Assembly (NCBI GenBank): GCA_030745885.1
Contig: JASLNR010000060.1
Span: 1 to 34,309, forward strand
Direction: 5' to 3'
DNA: 34,309 bases
Origin: Candidatus Thalassarchaeaceae archaeon
GTDB taxonomy: Archaea > Thermoplasmatota > Poseidoniia > Poseidoniales > Thalassarchaeaceae
Part shown: positions 9,404 through 17,487 of the stretch, one piece after another
How positions within the stretch are numbered: the stretch's first letter is position 1
Layout of the letters: every line of letters begins with the position of its first letter
Made by a program: the position numbers and the translations under genes
Notes under the pieces: generated by a model
The model's input: only the letters and a program-made list of their open reading frames with translations
The model's database searches: none
Told to the model about the DNA's origin: nothing

Positions 9404-11673
9404 GCCAGTGCGAAGATAGAGAGGGCGCCGACCGCGGTCATCAGGATGTAGTCGCGGGCCCTGCCTGTGGTCATCCTCCGGACTTGTATCGACCCGAGCA
9501 CCGAGCTCGACTCAACCTGCTTCACCAGCCCGTCGATGACGCTCTTGTCGAACCAGGCGGCGAAGGCGGCGAGGGGGATTGCGGTTTTGGCGAGAGCCCG
9601 CTCGTACAGTTCGTCGAAGTAAAGGCGCCTCTGAAGCGCCTCGGCGAGGCTGGAGTCCGCTATCTCGGTCACGTCCTGGGAGCCGAATCCGTCGGATAGG
9701 AGGACCAGCCAGGCGACCATGGGGTTGGCCTTCTCGCCCTCAGCGAGCCTGCCACCATGGACCCTTGCTGCGTAGATGGGCCCGATTACCAGAGAGAGAA
9801 AGATGGTCGTCCACCCCACTAGTCTCAGGTTCGCATCATCGGGTAGGAAGGCGTGATCGAGCTCATGGATTACAGCGCTGCCGAGTCCCCCATGGATGGA
9901 GAGGTGGCTAGATTCTGCCGAGAGGTAGTCAATCACCCCCAGAAGCGCGAGCGCGAAGCCGCCCAGAGCGCTTATGATTGACAGGATGACAAGCGGCTCC
10001 TTGATCCAGGGGGTGGTTTCGTGGACATGCTCGGCGACCTCGTGCTTGGGCTCGCCTGCGAAGGTCATGAACCACATGCGGGACATGTAGAATCCCGTCA
10101 TTCCAGCGGTGAGAAGAATCAGGATGGCCGGGCCGAACATCAGCGGCTCGGCCTCCAGGCAGGCCTTCCACGTCTCGGCGATGATGCCTTCCTTCGACCA
10201 GAACCCCCCAATCAGCGGGATGCCGATAATCGACATCGACCCGACCATCATCGCTGTAGCCGTGACTGGCATCCTTGATGCCAGCCCACCCATATTGCGC
10301 ATGTCCTGCGGATCGAAGTCTCCGTGTTCGTGATCCCCATGATGGAGGTTTTCGTGTGAGTGGTGGATCTCGTGGATGACAGACCCGCTAGCCATGAACA
10401 GCATGCCCTTGGCCATGGCGTGGTTGAACAAGTGAAACATCGAAGCCCCGAACACGAAAGCGGCTGCGTGGTGGTCACCGTGGCTGTAGAACCAGAGCGC
10501 TGATCCGAGCCCGGTGAAGATGTACGCCAACTGGCTCATCGTGGAGTAGGCCAGGACCTTCTTGATGTCGTTCTGGACGAATGCAATCGAGGCGGCCATG
10601 AAGGCGGTGATGCCCCCGATGTAAGCCACGATCAGCCCGAGGTCCTCGAGGCCGGCGACGCCGTGGTGACTCACGTCGACGAATGGCACCATCCGGGCGA
10701 CGAGGTAGAGGCCCGCGTTCACCATCGTGGCTGCGTGAATGAGGGCGGACACCGGGGTGGGACCCTCCATGGCGTCGGGCAGCCATACGTGAAGAGGGAA
10801 CTGCGCTGACTTGCCCACAGCACCGACGAACAGCAACAGCAGTGCCCAGAAGAGCCGGTCTGAGTCCACAGCCACCCCACCCACGCCGGTGGAAGGGTCG
10901 TCGAAGACGATAGCGAACTCCAAGGAGCCGTAGATGTCGTATAGGATCAGCAGCCCGACCATCAGGAAAACATCGCCAACACGAGTGGTCAGGAACGCCT
11001 TCTTCGCCGCGTAGGCTGCCTTCGGCTTCCAGAAGTAGAATCCGATTAGCAGGTATGAGCACAGCCCCATGATCTCCCAGAAGACGAATAGCCACAGGAA
11101 GTTGTCAGCGAGCACCATCCCGAACATACCCAGGGCGAACAGGACGAACTCGCCGTAGAATCGGTGGTTTCGGTTCTCGTTGATCTGGTCGGTGTTCATG
11201 TAGCCCAGGCTGAACCAGCATATCAGGAAGCACAGGAAGGTGGCCACGAACAGCAGCATCAGGGTGACTGAGTCGATCCACACGCCCATCCCAAGCACCC
11301 TCGTCTCGGTCATGGTGTAGTCCGACTGAATGACCTCAAAGGAAATCCAATCGAACCAGGTCGCAACGCTGTCGTTCTGGAAGCGCGCGGCCTCGGTCAG
11401 GTAATCGAACATTATCCAGAGAGCCACGGTGAGGGATATCAGCAGGGCACCGAGCCCGATGATGCCTCCTTCCTTCAGCTTGTTCTTCCAAGTCTCGTTG
11501 CCGTTGTAGGCCTGTCCGATGATAAGGATGGCAGGGAATGCGACGAAAGGAGCGAGCACGATAAGGAATGCCGCTTCGAATGACTCCATGCCCAACAGGT
11601 AGAGGGCTGGCACGACAAGGAGAACTGGGGCGAGTGGCAGCAGGAGGTTGTACTCGTTTCCAGGCCTCGCCAT
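9385..11673 (-). CDS. nuoL: NADH:quinone oxidoreductase-like complex, membrane subunit L, with His-rich loop
   Basis: 762 residues, longer than the ~610 typical of bacterial NuoL. The core has E200 in WLFVFWEIMGLCSYLLIG and K288 in GAVGKSAQFPLHVWLPDAM, followed by EGPTPVSALIHAATMV, all hallmarks of subunit L. The C-terminal part should contain the long lateral helix that runs along the membrane arm. After HAMAKGMLFMASGSVIHEI, where typical NuoL continues directly to QDMRxMGGL, this protein inserts a short segment dense in histidine (residues about 434-450) before QDMRNMGGL. ATG at 11673, eight bases after the nuoK stop; its end overlaps nuoM. Additional length is also present in the soluble-looking loop near 90-125. 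Confidence 0.95.
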   Translation of the reverse strand: MARPGNEYNLLLPLAPVLLVVPALYLLGMESFEAAFLIVLAPFVAFPAILIIGQAYNGNETWKNKLKEGGIIGLGALLISLTVALWIMFDYLTEAARFQNDSVATWFDWISFEVIQSDYTMTETRVLGMGVWIDSVTLMLLFVATFLCFLICWFSLGYMNTDQINENRNHRFYGEFVLFALGMFGMVLADNFLWLFVFWEIMGLCSYLLIGFYFWKPKAAYAAKKAFLTTRVGDVFLMVGLLILYDIYGSLEFAIVFDDPSTGVGGVAVDSDRLFWALLLLFVGAVGKSAQFPLHVWLPDAMEGPTPVSALIHAATMVNAGLYLVARMVPFVDVSHHGVAGLEDLGLIVAYIGGITAFMAASIAFVQNDIKKVLAYSTMSQLAYIFTGLGSALWFYSHGDHHAAAFVFGASMFHLFNHAMAKGMLFMASGSVIHEIHHSHENLHHGDHEHGDFDPQDMRNMGGLASRMPVTATAMMVGSMSIIGIPLIGGFWSKEGIIAETWKACLEAEPLMFGPAILILLTAGMTGFYMSRMWFMTFAGEPKHEVAEHVHETTPWIKEPLVILSIISALGGFALALLGVIDYLSAESSHLSIHGGLGSAVIHELDHAFLPDDANLRLVGWTTIFLSLVIGPIYAARVHGGRLAEGEKANPMVAWLVLLSDGFGSQDVTEIADSSLAEALQRRLYFDELYERALAKTAIPLAAFAAWFDKSVIDGLVKQVESSSVLGSIQVRRMTTGRARDYILMTAVGALSIFALAWGVSG

Positions 11674-11681
11674 CTAATCAC

Positions 11682-11987
11682 CTAGTTCCTCAGTTTGCTC
11701 GCGCGTTCATCGAGGAATATCGTCTCCTGGGTGCTGTACATCGATAGCAGGATGGCTAGCCCGATGGCCACCTCTGCTGCGGCGATGGCGATGGCGATGG
11801 CTGTGAAGACCCAGCCGTTTACGTCACCGTAGTGAGCGGCGGCGGCCACGAAGTTCAGGTTGGCTGCGTTGAGCATCAGCTCAATGCACATTAGCACCAC
11901 GATCGCGTTCTTGTGGTAGAAGGTCCCGAGAAGGCCGATGCCGAACAGTATGACGCCCAGACCCGCAATCCAACTGGGATCGATCAT
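11682..11987 (-). CDS. nuoK: NADH:quinone oxidoreductase-like complex, membrane subunit K
   Basis: 101 residues, exactly the family size, with three membrane helices. The two membrane glutamates needed for proton translocation in E. coli NuoK are present at the same numbers: E36 in LMCIELMLNAANLNF and E72 in AAAEVAIGLAI. The ATG at 11987 is chosen because it overlaps the stop of the preceding nuoJ half in an ATGA arrangement and gives the canonical N-terminus; the frame is open upstream to 12011, but that would add an unneeded glycine-rich stretch overlapping the previous gene. The second helix-rich segment contains an in-frame GCGATG repeat coding for AIAIAIA. Confidence 0.95.
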   Translation of the reverse strand: MIDPSWIAGLGVILFGIGLLGTFYHKNAIVVLMCIELMLNAANLNFVAAAAHYGDVNGWVFTAIAIAIAAAEVAIGLAILLSMYSTQETIFLDERASKLRN

Positions 11988-12250
11988 TCCTCCTCGCCCC
12001 CCATGTCCCATAGAAGGTTGACAAGGCGCTCGTCGCGCACGAGATAGGAAGCCCCGATCATGGCCATGGCGAGTAGCCCGCCGAGAACCACGATGGCGAC
12101 GGCCCAGTCGTTGAAGAGGGCGTTAGCGAACTCTAGGGTTGTCGGCGCCTCTCCGGCCTCGTTCCAAATGGGGTGCTCCATCACCTCCCTAAGCAGAATC
12201 AGGATGAAGGCGAACACGCCTATCCCGGCCATCCCCGAAATCGCCCTCAT
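11984..12250 (-). CDS. nuoJ2: Complex I subunit J, C-terminal half encoded separately
   Basis: 88 residues. One membrane helix at the N-terminus (MAGIGVFAFILILL) is followed by a polar linker with LEFANALFNDWAVAIVVLGGLLAMAMIGASYLV, which corresponds to the last part of NuoJ. In bacteria these helices are fused to the N-terminal three; in haloarchaea and related lineages nuoJ is split into two genes, as here. ATG at 12250 overlaps the stop of the upstream half in TGATG, and its own stop overlaps nuoK in ATGA, so the three short genes are tightly coupled. It ends with an acidic MGGEEE tail. Confidence 0.85.
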   Translation of the reverse strand: MRAISGMAGIGVFAFILILLREVMEHPIWNEAGEAPTTLEFANALFNDWAVAIVVLGGLLAMAMIGASYLVRDERLVNLLWDMGGEEE

Positions 12251-12516
12251 CAGAATTCAACATCCTGTATTCTTCTGCGGGTGAGCATGACGCCGAACTG
12301 GACAACAATCATCACTGACCCCAGATAAACAAGAATCTGAACGGCTGCCAGCATCTCGGCATTGGCCATCAGGAATACTGCAGCCACGGCAGTGAAGGTC
12401 AGCATCAGCCACAGAAGCGAGTGAGCGACCCTATTCGCGAACACGCAGCCGATCGCCCCCAGTATCGCAGAGCCAGCGACGATTACGAAGACCAGTGCCT
12501 CGAAATCGATAGCCAT
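12250..12516 (-). CDS. nuoJ1: Complex I subunit J, N-terminal half encoded separately
   Basis: 88 residues with three membrane helices. The segment NRVAHSLLWLMLTFTAVAAVFLMANAEMLAAVQILVYLGSV (read as several pieces) contains the conserved NuoJ pattern of a pi-bulge helix region followed by AEMLAAVQILVYVGAV-like sequence. The frame is open further upstream, but that part overlaps nuoI and is arginine-rich nonsense. The ATG at 12516 lies four bases after the nuoI stop and gives a clean membrane N-terminus. It joins functionally with the following gene to make a complete NuoJ, which links the quinone-reducing end to the pumping subunits. Confidence 0.88.
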   Translation of the reverse strand: MAIDFEALVFVIVAGSAILGAIGCVFANRVAHSLLWLMLTFTAVAAVFLMANAEMLAAVQILVYLGSVMIVVQFGVMLTRRRIQDVEF

Positions 12517-12520
12517 CGAA

Positions 12521-13474
12521 TCAAGCCTCCGCTCTAGCCGCCTTTCGGGCTCTCTTCTTCTTCTCCTTCTCAGCGCGCTTGGCGAGCTCCATGTCCACCC
12601 TCTCCTGATGAACCGCAGGCAGGACCCTGGTCCTGTCAGCGTCCATCCTGAGATCGTCCCTCGTGAAGCCGGACATCCCGTCATATTCGTTGGTCATGAA
12701 GAAGGACTCGAAGGGGCATGCCTCCATGCAGAGGCCGCAGAACATGCACCTGCCCAAATCAATGCGGCCTGAGACGATATCCTGCTCTGCTGGTTTCAGA
12801 GAATTGAGCTCGACATCCTCGTTTCCGGAGCCGTCCGACCAACGCACGGTGGCTATGTCGCCCGTGATGTCGATGACCTCGGCGAAGTCGTACTGCTGCG
12901 GGGCGACGCCATGGTCATTGACTAGGTCGAATCCTTCGGCAATCTGGTTGAAGTCTTCTTTCGGTTTGGCTGCAAGTCCTCCGACCTCAACCTCGCTTCC
13001 GTAGCCGTGCAATTCGTTACCGCTGTCCACGGTGTCGAGGACGTTGACTCTCGTCTCGGAGGTCATGTGCAAGCAGTCGTTGGGGCATACCCGCACGCAT
13101 GCCTTGCACGCCGTGCAGGTCTCCCAGATGATCCCTATCCTGCCGTTGTAGTTGCCGGGCACAAATAGCCAGGGCTCGAGGTCCTCGAGTCTCTCGTATG
13201 GGTACATCACCGTTACGGGCCTCTCGACGAATGGCATCAGCTGGCTCGTCTCGCGGTCGGCGGAGAATCTCTGACTTGCGCTAGGGTGATCCTTGCCCAC
13301 TCGAGTCCTTGTCCTATTGTCGACCATGTCCGCTGCTTGGCCGTGGTAGTCGTTCTTCAGGAACCTGAGTTTTCCGAGGAAGGGCACCGTGCGCAGGGCG
13401 GTCTTCATGGTGATCCACATGGGTCGAACAATGAGGTTCCGAAAGCTTGGGGTTCCGTGGGGGTGGTAGCTCAT
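12521..13474 (-). CDS. nuoI: Complex I iron-sulfur subunit I with a large insertion between the two 4Fe-4S motifs
   Basis: 317 residues, nearly twice the usual 160-180. The first 4Fe-4S motif is C120-C123-C126-C130 (CTACKACVRVCP) and the second is C243-C246-C249-C253 (CMFCGLCMEACP). In E. coli NuoI the two motifs are about 28 residues apart; here about 112 residues separate them, including the stretch EVIDITGDIATVRWSDGSG, which looks like a small beta-barrel. An extra N-terminal ~115 residues precede the first motif, and the C-terminus is a lysine/arginine/alanine-rich helix. The subunit carries electrons from the peripheral input to NuoB. ATG at 13474 overlaps the nuoH stop (ATGA); the longer upstream frame overlaps nuoH and is rejected. 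Confidence 0.93.
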   Translation of the reverse strand: MSYHPHGTPSFRNLIVRPMWITMKTALRTVPFLGKLRFLKNDYHGQAADMVDNRTRTRVGKDHPSASQRFSADRETSQLMPFVERPVTVMYPYERLEDLEPWLFVPGNYNGRIGIIWETCTACKACVRVCPNDCLHMTSETRVNVLDTVDSGNELHGYGSEVEVGGLAAKPKEDFNQIAEGFDLVNDHGVAPQQYDFAEVIDITGDIATVRWSDGSGNEDVELNSLKPAEQDIVSGRIDLGRCMFCGLCMEACPFESFFMTNEYDGMSGFTRDDLRMDADRTRVLPAVHQERVDMELAKRAEKEKKKRARKAARAEA

Positions 13475-15060
13475 GACCTCACCTCCGAGTCCCTGTGGCT
13501 CCCGGGCGAGGCCTTTACTACGGCATAGGTGCTGTATGGCCGACGCATGCTGTCGATGGCCTCTTTGTCCTCGTCGACCACCAGAACGACGAAACCCAGT
13601 ACTCCGAGCAGGACCATGGCAACTGGGGCGATGATTCCCCAACCGTCATCCCAGACCTGTACCCTGAGGAAGATCGCGATGGCCAGATTGAGGATCGAGA
13701 GGGGGAGCAGCCACCGCCATCCGAACTCGAGGATCTGGTCTGTGCGAACCCTGTGGAGGGAGGCTCGAATCCAGACGAAGACGGCGAATAGCATCCAGGA
13801 CTTGCCAAGCACCCATGCTATTCCGGGCACTATCGAGAACAGGAGCCCAAAGATTCCGCCAACCACGGGCAGCCACTCCAGAGTCCCCTGGAAGGGCGCC
13901 TCCCAGCCCCCTAGGAAGAACAGCGTGAACAGGAGGCAGGCTGCGAACGATCGCATGTACTCGGCCATGAACATGAAGCCCCACCTCAGGCCGCCGTATT
14001 CGGTCCACCATCCCTCGACTAGCTCAGCCTCAGCCTCGGGCATGTCGAATGGGATTCGCTCGACCTCAGCAATCATGGTGATCAGGAAGAGGGCAGCGCC
14101 CAGGGGCATCATGAACACGTTCCAAATGTCGCCCTCGCTGATCTGGAAATCCACAATCTCGACGATGTTGAAAGAACCGCTGAGAACGCAGACACCGAGC
14201 ACGGTGATCAGCAGGGGAATCTCATAGGCAGTGAGTTGGGCCGCGGAGCGCATGCCTCCGATGAGGGTGTACTTGTTGTTGGATGACCAGCCGGCGAAGA
14301 AGACCCCAAGCGGAGCAATCCCGAAGACGGCCATCATGAAGATTGTCGAGAGCTCGGGGCTGGCGATGTAGAAGTGGGGCCCGAAGGGAATGAAGGCGAA
14401 AACCAGTACTGTTGTGGAGATGATGATGACGGGAGCTACCTCGAAGACGGCCTTGTCGGCGTTCTTCGGCACGATGTGCTCCTTGCCCGCAAACTTCGTG
14501 AAGTCCGCGAAGGCCTGGAAGAATCCCGGGAGCAGGAACCAGTAGCCGTGGTAGCTCCGATTGTTGACTCTCGAGACCGTCTCCAGAGGGTGGTCATTGC
14601 CCCAAATGGAGTTGAGGAACCTGTTGACCCATCCTATGGGCACGCCCATTCCGAACGGAAGTTGGTTCCACCACTCACCGGCGGTGACGCCACTCTCACC
14701 GACCCAGAGGCTGCGAAGGGTGGTCGTGGCGCCGAGCCTGTCCATCAGGCGTCCGATGAACTTCCGCTCGATGTAGGGGATCGGCAGCATGGTGATCATG
14801 ACGGTTGTGAAGACTATCGTACACACGATTGAGGCGTTGAAGAAGGCCTCCAATCCGGGCTGCATGGCTGCAAACTCCTCTTGGAGATTGAGGATCGGAC
14901 CGATGGCGATGTCATTCGGCCATATTCCTCTGGGGAGTGAGACGGTCATCTGCAAATCGACGTCTCCGGACGGCAGAACATCGTGCAATCCATCCATCGA
15001 CCAACCAACAAGCTTCTCCACCCCTCCCCTGAGATCTAGCCAGTCACTGCTCGGCATCAT
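13471..15060 (-). CDS. nuoH: Complex I membrane subunit H (quinone site), expanded
   Basis: 529 residues against 320-350 in most organisms. The family core is clear: YIERKFIGRLMDRLG at about 97-110, the KEHIVPKNADKAVFEVAP segment at about 193-210, YEIPLLITVLGV, and AEVERIPFDMPEAEAELVEG, which forms the acidic loop lining the quinone tunnel. Extra length comes from an N-terminal extension of about 70 residues and an insertion of about 60 residues after the RLG motif. The ATG at 15060 directly follows AGGTGAG and lies just before the nuoD stop is cleared; the open frame further upstream overlaps nuoD and is rejected. The next gene, nuoI, overlaps its stop by four bases. Confidence 0.92.
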   Translation of the reverse strand: MMPSSDWLDLRGGVEKLVGWSMDGLHDVLPSGDVDLQMTVSLPRGIWPNDIAIGPILNLQEEFAAMQPGLEAFFNASIVCTIVFTTVMITMLPIPYIERKFIGRLMDRLGATTTLRSLWVGESGVTAGEWWNQLPFGMGVPIGWVNRFLNSIWGNDHPLETVSRVNNRSYHGYWFLLPGFFQAFADFTKFAGKEHIVPKNADKAVFEVAPVIIISTTVLVFAFIPFGPHFYIASPELSTIFMMAVFGIAPLGVFFAGWSSNNKYTLIGGMRSAAQLTAYEIPLLITVLGVCVLSGSFNIVEIVDFQISEGDIWNVFMMPLGAALFLITMIAEVERIPFDMPEAEAELVEGWWTEYGGLRWGFMFMAEYMRSFAACLLFTLFFLGGWEAPFQGTLEWLPVVGGIFGLLFSIVPGIAWVLGKSWMLFAVFVWIRASLHRVRTDQILEFGWRWLLPLSILNLAIAIFLRVQVWDDGWGIIAPVAMVLLGVLGFVVLVVDEDKEAIDSMRRPYSTYAVVKASPGSHRDSEVRS

Positions 15061-15061
15061 C

Positions 15062-16198
15062 TCACCTGTCTGTCTCTCCGATGCATGGGTCGAATGAGCC
15101 CATAATAGCCGGGATGTCTGCAACCTTGTAGCCGATCATGCATTTTGATGCATATGGTATGGTTAGGAACATCGGCGAACGAATTGAAACGCGGTACGGA
15201 TGTTTGCCCCGAGCCTCGCCGCCTCCTGCAAGGTAAAACATAGACTCGCCGCGACTGTCCTCGAAGTGGTGGTATCCGGAGGCTCCCTCAGGGGCTCTGA
15301 TGGGTGCCTTAGCTAGGATTGCGGGGTCGCCGGGCTCGTGGTAGGTGTCGGCACCACGAGGAATCTTCTCTAGGGCCTCGAGAACCATTAGGGCGCTGAT
15401 GCGCATCTCCTCGACCCTGATCCGATACCTGTCGTAACAATCGGCCCCCTTGATCGACGGTCGCTCGACTGGCGGCTCCCAGTCAAGCTCGCTGTAGACC
15501 GAGTACGGATGCGCGCAACGGACATCGTAGTTCACGCCTCCAGCGCGGAGATTAGGGCCGGAGACGCCATGGTTTACCATTTCCTCGGGCTTTGCGTATC
15601 CCACCCCTTGGGTCCTGATGAGGAAGATGGTGCTCTCGTCGAACAGGGCCTCGTACTCCTGAATCCTATTGAGGAAGAGGCTGACCTTAGCTCTGGCCCG
15701 TTGAGCGAAGCCATGAGGAAGATCGCGCTTGACGCCCCCAACCCTAGGGAAGTTGTAGTGCATCCTAGAGCCGCCCAATTCTTGGAGCAGGTCCATCATC
15801 ATCTCCCGCTCGCGCAGGCACCACACCATGATGGATAGATTTCCAGTGTCGGGGCCGTAGGCGCCCAACCACATCAGGTGGGATGCTATCCTCTGTAGTT
15901 CCACCGCGATAAGTCGGATGTATTCGGCGCGCTCGGGAACTTCGACTTCCAGAAGGTCCTCTACGGCGTAAATGTAGGAGTGTGACCAAGTATTTGCGCT
16001 GGCGTAGCACAGTCGATCGCAGTAGGTGGTGATCTGGGTGAAATCGCGCGCCTCGCATATCTTCTCGACGCCACGGTGGATGTAGCCGAGGTCTGGCTCA
16101 GTGTCGATTACGGTCTCTCCATCGACCTTGACCTTGAGAGTCCACAGGCCGTGCGTCATGGGGTGCTGGGGGCCCATTGAAATCCACATCTCCGCCAA
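15062..16198 (-). CDS. nuoD: Complex I 49-kDa-type subunit D
   Basis: 378 residues. It begins with the hallmark MGPQHPMTHG that lines the quinone site, and continues with DLGYIHRGVEKI, YCDRLCYASANTWSHSY and RIASHLMWLGAYGPDTGN, all typical of NuoD/Nqo4 and related to hydrogenase large subunits. The hydrogenase-type nickel cysteines are not present, as expected for a NuoD-type protein. It is a separate protein, not fused to NuoC. The start is TTG at 16198, placed seven bases after a GAGGAGG ribosome-binding site; an ATG three codons downstream is the alternative but is poorly spaced. It follows nuoC by 12 bases. Confidence 0.95.
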   Translation of the reverse strand: MAEMWISMGPQHPMTHGLWTLKVKVDGETVIDTEPDLGYIHRGVEKICEARDFTQITTYCDRLCYASANTWSHSYIYAVEDLLEVEVPERAEYIRLIAVELQRIASHLMWLGAYGPDTGNLSIMVWCLREREMMMDLLQELGGSRMHYNFPRVGGVKRDLPHGFAQRARAKVSLFLNRIQEYEALFDESTIFLIRTQGVGYAKPEEMVNHGVSGPNLRAGGVNYDVRCAHPYSVYSELDWEPPVERPSIKGADCYDRYRIRVEEMRISALMVLEALEKIPRGADTYHEPGDPAILAKAPIRAPEGASGYHHFEDSRGESMFYLAGGGEARGKHPYRVSIRSPMFLTIPYASKCMIGYKVADIPAIMGSFDPCIGETDR

Positions 16199-16210
16199 TC
16201 CAATTCCTCC

Positions 16211-16870
16211 TCACTTGATCTTGCCCGCATCGGACGGCTTGCGCAGGAAGCCCTGTGCATCGTCGTACATCTCCTCGAAGTCGTGGTAACGCAGTTTGTG
16301 TTGCTTCTGGAGTGGGTGGAAACCGGTCGGGGTCTCGTGGGGTTGCAGAACCCTGCGCATTCCGACGTGCCCCTCGAAATCGATACCGACCAAGTCCCAA
16401 GTTTCCTTCTCATTCCAATCCGCGCCGACCCAGATATCCTGGACCGATGCCACGGAAGGCTCTCTGGTCTCAGGCAGCTCGATGCTCACCTCGATCTCCA
16501 AAGGCACCCTGATGCCCTCGACCTTCGTGGGGTCTGTGATTATGGGCTCGACCATGCCACCGATAACGGGGGGGTCGGACACTGCCATTCGCAGGAAGTG
16601 GTAGATGACCTCCCAGTTCTTCTCAGGGCCACCCTCCGGCCAGTGGATGCCGGTGATCATTGAGCAATAGTCCACTCCGTGGGTGTTTCTGAGATTCTCG
16701 GCCAAGTCACGCCACCGCTCGGGGGCGCAATTCACCGAGACTACGTTCCGCGGGCTAGTACCGCTGCTTCTCTCCACGACCTCGGCTGTGATGCCCTCCA
16801 ATTCGGAAACGGCCGCGGCTAGGCTCTGTGCAGCCGACCTCTGAGTCGCTGAAGAAACGATATTTCCCAC
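16211..16870 (-). CDS. nuoC: Complex I 30-kDa-type subunit C
   Basis: 219 residues. The C-terminal half holds the family signature: NEKETWDLVGIDFEGHVGMRR followed by QPHE, a variant of the 30-kDa subunit motif (E-R/K-E-x-x-D-L-x-G-I-x-F-x-G-H-x-x-x-R-R). The central part, VDYCSMITGIHWPEG and EVIYHFLRM, is the alpha/beta core that packs on NuoD. The start is GTG at 16870 with TAGGAGG seven bases upstream, and that TAG is the stop of nuoB, so the ribosome site overlaps the preceding gene. It has no catalytic residues of its own and serves as structural partner of NuoD in the connecting module. Confidence 0.93.
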   Translation of the reverse strand: MGNIVSSATQRSAAQSLAAAVSELEGITAEVVERSSGTSPRNVVSVNCAPERWRDLAENLRNTHGVDYCSMITGIHWPEGGPEKNWEVIYHFLRMAVSDPPVIGGMVEPIITDPTKVEGIRVPLEIEVSIELPETREPSVASVQDIWVGADWNEKETWDLVGIDFEGHVGMRRVLQPHETPTGFHPLQKQHKLRYHDFEEMYDDAQGFLRKPSDAGKIK

Positions 16871-16881
16871 GCTTGTCCCTC

Positions 16882-17478
16882 CTAGTCGTCTCCGATGATG
16901 ATCGGCTTCTGGGAGGCTGGCCTACCGTCATGGGGGAGGGCTCCAATGCGGATGATCTTCTGCCGGAGCATATCGAAGCCGTCGATCAGGGCCTCCGGGC
17001 GTGGCGGGCATCCTGGGATGTAGACATCTACGGGAATCACGGTATCCACGCCCTCGAGGATGTTGTAGGACTGGAAGTACGGGCCGCCAGAGATTGCGCA
17101 CTCTCCCATGGCTATGCACCACTTGGGCTCGGGCATCTGCTCCCACAGCCTGATTATTGGATCAGCGAACTTCTTGCTAATCGGCCCGTTTACCAGAAGG
17201 ACGTCGCACTGGCGGGGGCTGGAGCGGAAGAAGACCCCGAAGCGCTCTGCATCGAACCTGCTTGCACCCGCTGCAGCCATCTCAAGGGCACAGCATTTGA
17301 TTCCCAAATGAAGGGGGAAGAGGGATTTCCTTTGACTCCAGTTGAACACCCTTCCAGCGAGGACTCCTATTACATCCTTGATTCGGCTTGCCTTCATCGC
17401 TTCGTCCGTGATGTCTCCCACGGTGTCGACCAGCATCCTGCTGTTGAATACCGAGTAGTTCTGCCCATCGTCAGCCAT
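16882..17478 (-). CDS. nuoB: Complex I 20-kDa-type subunit B (terminal N2 cluster)
   Basis: 198 residues. The four ligands of the terminal 4Fe-4S cluster N2 are visible: the tandem C62-C63 in GIKCCALEM, C127 in MGECAISGG and C157 in IPGCPPRPEA. This cluster hands electrons to quinone at the interface with NuoD and NuoH. A 50-residue N-terminal region precedes the core. The ATG at 17478 is chosen because GAGGTGAT, a perfect match to the archaeal anti-SD, ends three bases before it; a GTG one codon upstream is possible but would directly abut that site. The SD overlaps the nuoA stop. Confidence 0.95.
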   Translation of the reverse strand: MADDGQNYSVFNSRMLVDTVGDITDEAMKASRIKDVIGVLAGRVFNWSQRKSLFPLHLGIKCCALEMAAAGASRFDAERFGVFFRSSPRQCDVLLVNGPISKKFADPIIRLWEQMPEPKWCIAMGECAISGGPYFQSYNILEGVDTVIPVDVYIPGCPPRPEALIDGFDMLRQKIIRIGALPHDGRPASQKPIIIGDD

Positions 17479-17487
17479 CACATCACC

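Noticed and set aside
10475..11095. A 206-codon minus-strand frame inside nuoL in another phase
   Set aside because: Fully contained in nuoL, arginine- and proline-rich, and without motifs; it reflects base composition.
11782..11800. Tandem GCGATG triplicate repeat
   Set aside because: It encodes an alternating Ala-Ile stretch in a NuoK membrane helix and keeps the frame, so it is ordinary coding sequence rather than a regulatory repeat or CRISPR.
13475..13642. Upstream extension of nuoI
   Set aside because: The extra codons overlap nuoH and have no NuoI resemblance; the ATGA overlap at 13474 is the likely start.
15061..15123. Upstream extension of nuoH to residue MQTSRLL
   Set aside because: The extra 21 codons overlap the end of nuoD in another frame; the ATG just after AGGTGAG gives a clean junction.
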